From: a virus
IMG/VR virus record: IMGVR_UViG_3300047297_000281
Coordinates: 1 to 31,802 of that record
Strand: one strand, 5' to 3'
Length of the DNA stretch: 31,802 nt
The notes under the pieces are model-generated. The model saw nothing but the letters and a program-made list of their open reading frames with translations, was not told the origin of the DNA and did not search any database. Shown here piece by piece: positions 29,548 to 31,802 of the stretch. The first letter of the stretch is position 1; each line of letters begins with the position of its first letter. The position numbers and the translations under genes are program-made.

Positions 29548-31011
29548 TTATTGTTGTGGAGATTCGGTATCTGCTGGCTGGGTCATTGCGCTTACCTGAC
29601 CAGGAGATGAGGGGATATTATTATACCGCTGGCTCAGCGTGTTAACTGGCAGTTTATACTTCTCTTCCAGCATACGCAGGTAAGCGATATCGCGGGCCAG
29701 CTGTTCGCTGTCCGTGTCAAAGTTAGCCGCACGGCGCTTATACAATTCCGTAAAGGACGTAAGCCCCAGCTTCAGGTCTTCGCGATCATTAGACGCGTCA
29801 CGGCCGTTATCGATAGACGGAGCGGGCGGGCACGTCCATGATACTTCCATCCATTCCGGGTCATCGGGTAATTCCCCATCGCTGATACCCTTGGCAATAA
29901 TCTCATTCCAGCTGGGCGTTAGGTCATCCTCAATCAGCATGGTCTGCACGGAGCCGACATAGCGGCCTGCCTTGCCCAGCGTCATACGGATGGTGCCTGA
30001 ACCAGCCTTAGTGCTGTCATGCACGAATTCGTAAGGGAGACCACCGGCGCAGATCATGCGCTGCAGGGCATCGTTAAATCCAATCCAAACGTTCGTGCCA
30101 CGCGTGGGCACCGGGTATTCCAGCTTCTCCCCGGTGTCGAGCACAAGCAGTTTACCGCCCATCTTACGGCTGATATCATCGTAAGCGTTGCCACCGTTCC
30201 CGGTGACTTCGGCGGCCGTGGTCGGGTCAAGGGTGCCACCTGCCTTAGTGATTACGCGTGGAATATCCGAAACGTCTTTAACTGCGGTTTTTTCCATCTC
30301 GAACACCTCTGCCTGATCCTGCATGGTGTTGAGGGCTTGAGCCAGGGGCGGCAGGCCGTGGGCGGCGCTGGCCCGCGTGGCCTTGCTGATGTGGCGAACC
30401 TTATCGGCAGGCACCCTGCGGTCACTGCCGTCATCCATCTTAAAGTTATATTCCAGCACCTCGCCGTAACTGCCGAATTTGAAACCGTCTGACCAGCCTT
30501 CGCCCTGCTGGGCATCGGCAGGGTTAACGCACCGGTGGGCTTCGATAATCTGTTGCTTAATCTCGCCCTGCCTGTCCTCCACGGAGACCACAAACAGCTC
30601 GCCGTCAACGCACCAGGTGTGAATCTTAATCTTCTGGGCATCGCCGTAAGACCAGCGCCCATCAATTGTGGGCTTACGCATCTTACGGAGGTAATAGTTT
30701 ACGTACTGCTTAGCCTTCTTTTCGTCCTGAGCGTGGCTGTTCGGCATGATGCCGTCACCCACCACGTACGTTACCATATCGAGCGCGTACTGCGTCATGC
30801 TCGCGTAATTCTTTTCAGCGTAGCGGGCCTTCTGCAGTAAACGGAATCGGGTCGATTGCGTTACCTCGTTACGGTTATCGGACGGCGCCGTGCCGTAAAA
30901 TTGGATTCGGCGGTCAGTCCATGAAGCCGAATTATAGTTACCCTGGTACTGCTCAGCCTGGCGCGTCTTCGCCTTGGCCTTAACGTTTTTCTTAGAGCGA
31001 GCGGGTGTCAT
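29548..31011 (-). CDS. Portal protein, lambda family
   Basis: This 487-residue protein forms the dodecameric ring through which DNA enters and leaves the head. Recognised are ASWTDRRIQFYGTAPSDN, MTQYALDMVTYVVGDGI, VDGELFVVSVEDRQ, VRHISKATRASAAHGLPPL and MICAGGLPYEFVHD, typical of the lambda gpB group. I chose ATG 31011 over the TTG at 31023, as the family starts with a short basic tail and ATG is favoured. It overlaps the end of the gpW-like gene by 20 bases. Confidence 0.92.
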   Translation of the reverse strand: MTPARSKKNVKAKAKTRQAEQYQGNYNSASWTDRRIQFYGTAPSDNRNEVTQSTRFRLLQKARYAEKNYASMTQYALDMVTYVVGDGIMPNSHAQDEKKAKQYVNYYLRKMRKPTIDGRWSYGDAQKIKIHTWCVDGELFVVSVEDRQGEIKQQIIEAHRCVNPADAQQGEGWSDGFKFGSYGEVLEYNFKMDDGSDRRVPADKVRHISKATRASAAHGLPPLAQALNTMQDQAEVFEMEKTAVKDVSDIPRVITKAGGTLDPTTAAEVTGNGGNAYDDISRKMGGKLLVLDTGEKLEYPVPTRGTNVWIGFNDALQRMICAGGLPYEFVHDSTKAGSGTIRMTLGKAGRYVGSVQTMLIEDDLTPSWNEIIAKGISDGELPDDPEWMEVSWTCPPAPSIDNGRDASNDREDLKLGLTSFTELYKRRAANFDTDSEQLARDIAYLRMLEEKYKLPVNTLSQRYNNIPSSPGQVSAMTQPADTESPQQ

Positions 31012-31255
31012 ATCGAGAGGCAAAACAGGATTGGCGGCGCAGGTTCTTATACGTGGCCGGGTCTAGAATCCATAGGGCATGGTTACATTCCGCGATAATA
31101 GCGGACGGCGGGGCGGTCAGTTGCTTGTTAACGCTGGAGCCAGAGTCAGAATATGAGACCACAATAAGCCCGGACGCGTAACGATCCATGGCAGTCTGCT
31201 TAGTAGCCAACAGCCAAGACTCACTTGCCCCAATGAATAAACCAGTAGCGGCCAT
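30992..31255 (-). CDS. gpW-like head-tail joining protein candidate
   Basis: In this 87-residue protein, the middle reads VVSYSDSGSSV then IIAECNHALWILDP, resembling the strand and helix pattern of gpW-type joining proteins in which a 'VxYxDxS' strand precedes a helix. The position between terminase and portal is exactly that of lambda gene W. The start follows CTAAAAGTATATG, just after the terL stop. Similarity is by eye. Confidence 0.58.
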   Translation of the reverse strand: MAATGLFIGASESWLLATKQTAMDRYASGLIVVSYSDSGSSVNKQLTAPPSAIIAECNHALWILDPATYKNLRRQSCFASRYDTRSL

Positions 31256-31261
31256 ATACTT

Positions 31262-31802
31262 TTAGTCCGTTTGTTGCTCATTCGCTTCTACGGTCTCGGC
31301 CGTGGCGTCTCGCCCGACAATGCCCCAGCGGACGGCGGCCAGCATGGCCAGCAGCTCGCAGTCCAGAGCGTGGTTATCCTTCACCCCCTTCGGCATCACC
31401 CAGATACTCTTCCCGGTCTTCGGGTCACGGCGCCTGACTTCCGAATCCATCTGGGCGATATACTCAGGGGTAGCATCACGCGAATACGTGTGCACCTTTC
31501 GCGTCCGCAGTCCCCCCATCAAATCTTTAGCCGCGAGATTGCTAAACACAATCAGCCACGCCCTCTGCGTCAGGCCCGGTACCAAGTACGGTTGCGGGTC
31601 GGAGTAGAACCTTTTCTGTCCACCCTTCACGCTGAAGTCTTCCCGGTGGTCACCCTTGGAACAGCGCCAACCACGCTTGGCCGTCTCTCGGTAAACGATT
31701 AACGTCTGGAAACCAGAGTCCACGATTACCAGCCCAGGGTTAACCCCATGCAGATTAGCGAACGCTTCCACCTCATCCCATGTGGCCAGTTTGCTGAACG
31801 CC
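31262..31802 (-). CDS. terL: Terminase large subunit, C-terminal part, cut by the window edge
   Basis: This is the continuation of the gene at 1-1395; after joining at the terminal repeat the reading frame is unbroken and ends at TAA 31264-31262. It carries the rest of the nuclease: VIVDSGFQT with its Asp, and DNHALDCELLAMLA, the conserved GpA end motif with His and Asp. The C-terminal 20 residues are acidic and Gln-rich (EANEQQTD), likely the contact with the portal. It is followed 6 bases later by the gpW-like gene. Confidence 0.93.
   Translation of the reverse strand, partial: AFSKLATWDEVEAFANLHGVNPGLVIVDSGFQTLIVYRETAKRGWRCSKGDHREDFSVKGGQKRFYSDPQPYLVPGLTQRAWLIVFSNLAAKDLMGGLRTRKVHTYSRDATPEYIAQMDSEVRRRDPKTGKSIWVMPKGVKDNHALDCELLAMLAAVRWGIVGRDATAETVEANEQQTD
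31664..31802. repeat. Terminal redundancy, right copy
   Basis: Identical to 1-139 except T at 31790 where the left copy has C. It shows that the genome is circularly closed at about 31,663 bases; see the left copy. Confidence 0.95.

Noticed and set aside
31012-31023. TTG start of the portal gene
   Set aside because: A rare start codon with no ribosome site; the ATG four codons later fits better.

Overview
The window is a complete, circularly closed tailed-phage genome of about 31.66 kb. Bases 1-139 are repeated at 31664-31802 with a single difference (C at 127, T at 31790). Joining the ends through this repeat restores one uninterrupted large-terminase gene of 598 codons, so the ends are an assembly cut in a circular or terminally redundant molecule. 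The head genes are lambda-like in order: terS, terL, gpW-like, portal, S49 protease, scaffold, major capsid, connectors. A tail tube, tail terminator and tape-measure candidate suggest a siphovirus with an unusually short tail. I see no integrase, repressor, DNA polymerase or tRNA, so it is either virulent or its lysogeny genes are not recognisable.

Transcription diverges from an AT-rich, repeat-bearing, gene-free stretch at 2505-2838, which is the best candidate origin and control region. Leftward (minus strand, running through the contig end) lies one long late operon of about 20 kb. It holds a possible regulator, packaging genes, head genes, tail genes, fibres, and finally a lysis or accessory block (u-spanin-like lipoprotein, HELVH metalloprotein, metallophosphoesterase, winged-helix protein, holin). 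Rightward (plus strand, 2839-14024) lie the early genes: a Toprim-DUF927 primase/helicase, a block of small unknown genes, a RecE-like exonuclease plus RecT pair, more small genes, and a lysozyme-like endolysin at the far end. An inverted two-gene cassette (SF2 helicase and VRR-NUC nuclease, 5874-7588, minus strand) interrupts the early region. The two main transcripts converge at a GC-rich hairpin near 14124-14152.

Many genes are joined by ATGA, GTGA or TAATG stop-start overlaps. Many others start without a visible Shine-Dalgarno sequence, often after an A/T-rich or pyrimidine-rich stretch (ACC-ATG, CTAAAGAT-ATATG). This suggests a host that relies little on Shine-Dalgarno initiation, as is known for Bacteroidota; the host cannot be named from the sequence. 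Base composition is moderately GC-rich by eye.

The most striking items are a HAD-family phosphatase domain fused to the N-terminus of the capsid scaffold protein; an apparently single-gene capsid unit with a TATAAT box against its start codon and an intrinsic terminator behind it; a repeated tail module that also occurs as a stand-alone protein; a tape-measure candidate of only 262 residues; iteron-like repeats in the divergent control region; and a phosphoesterase/zinc-protease pair inside the lysis block.
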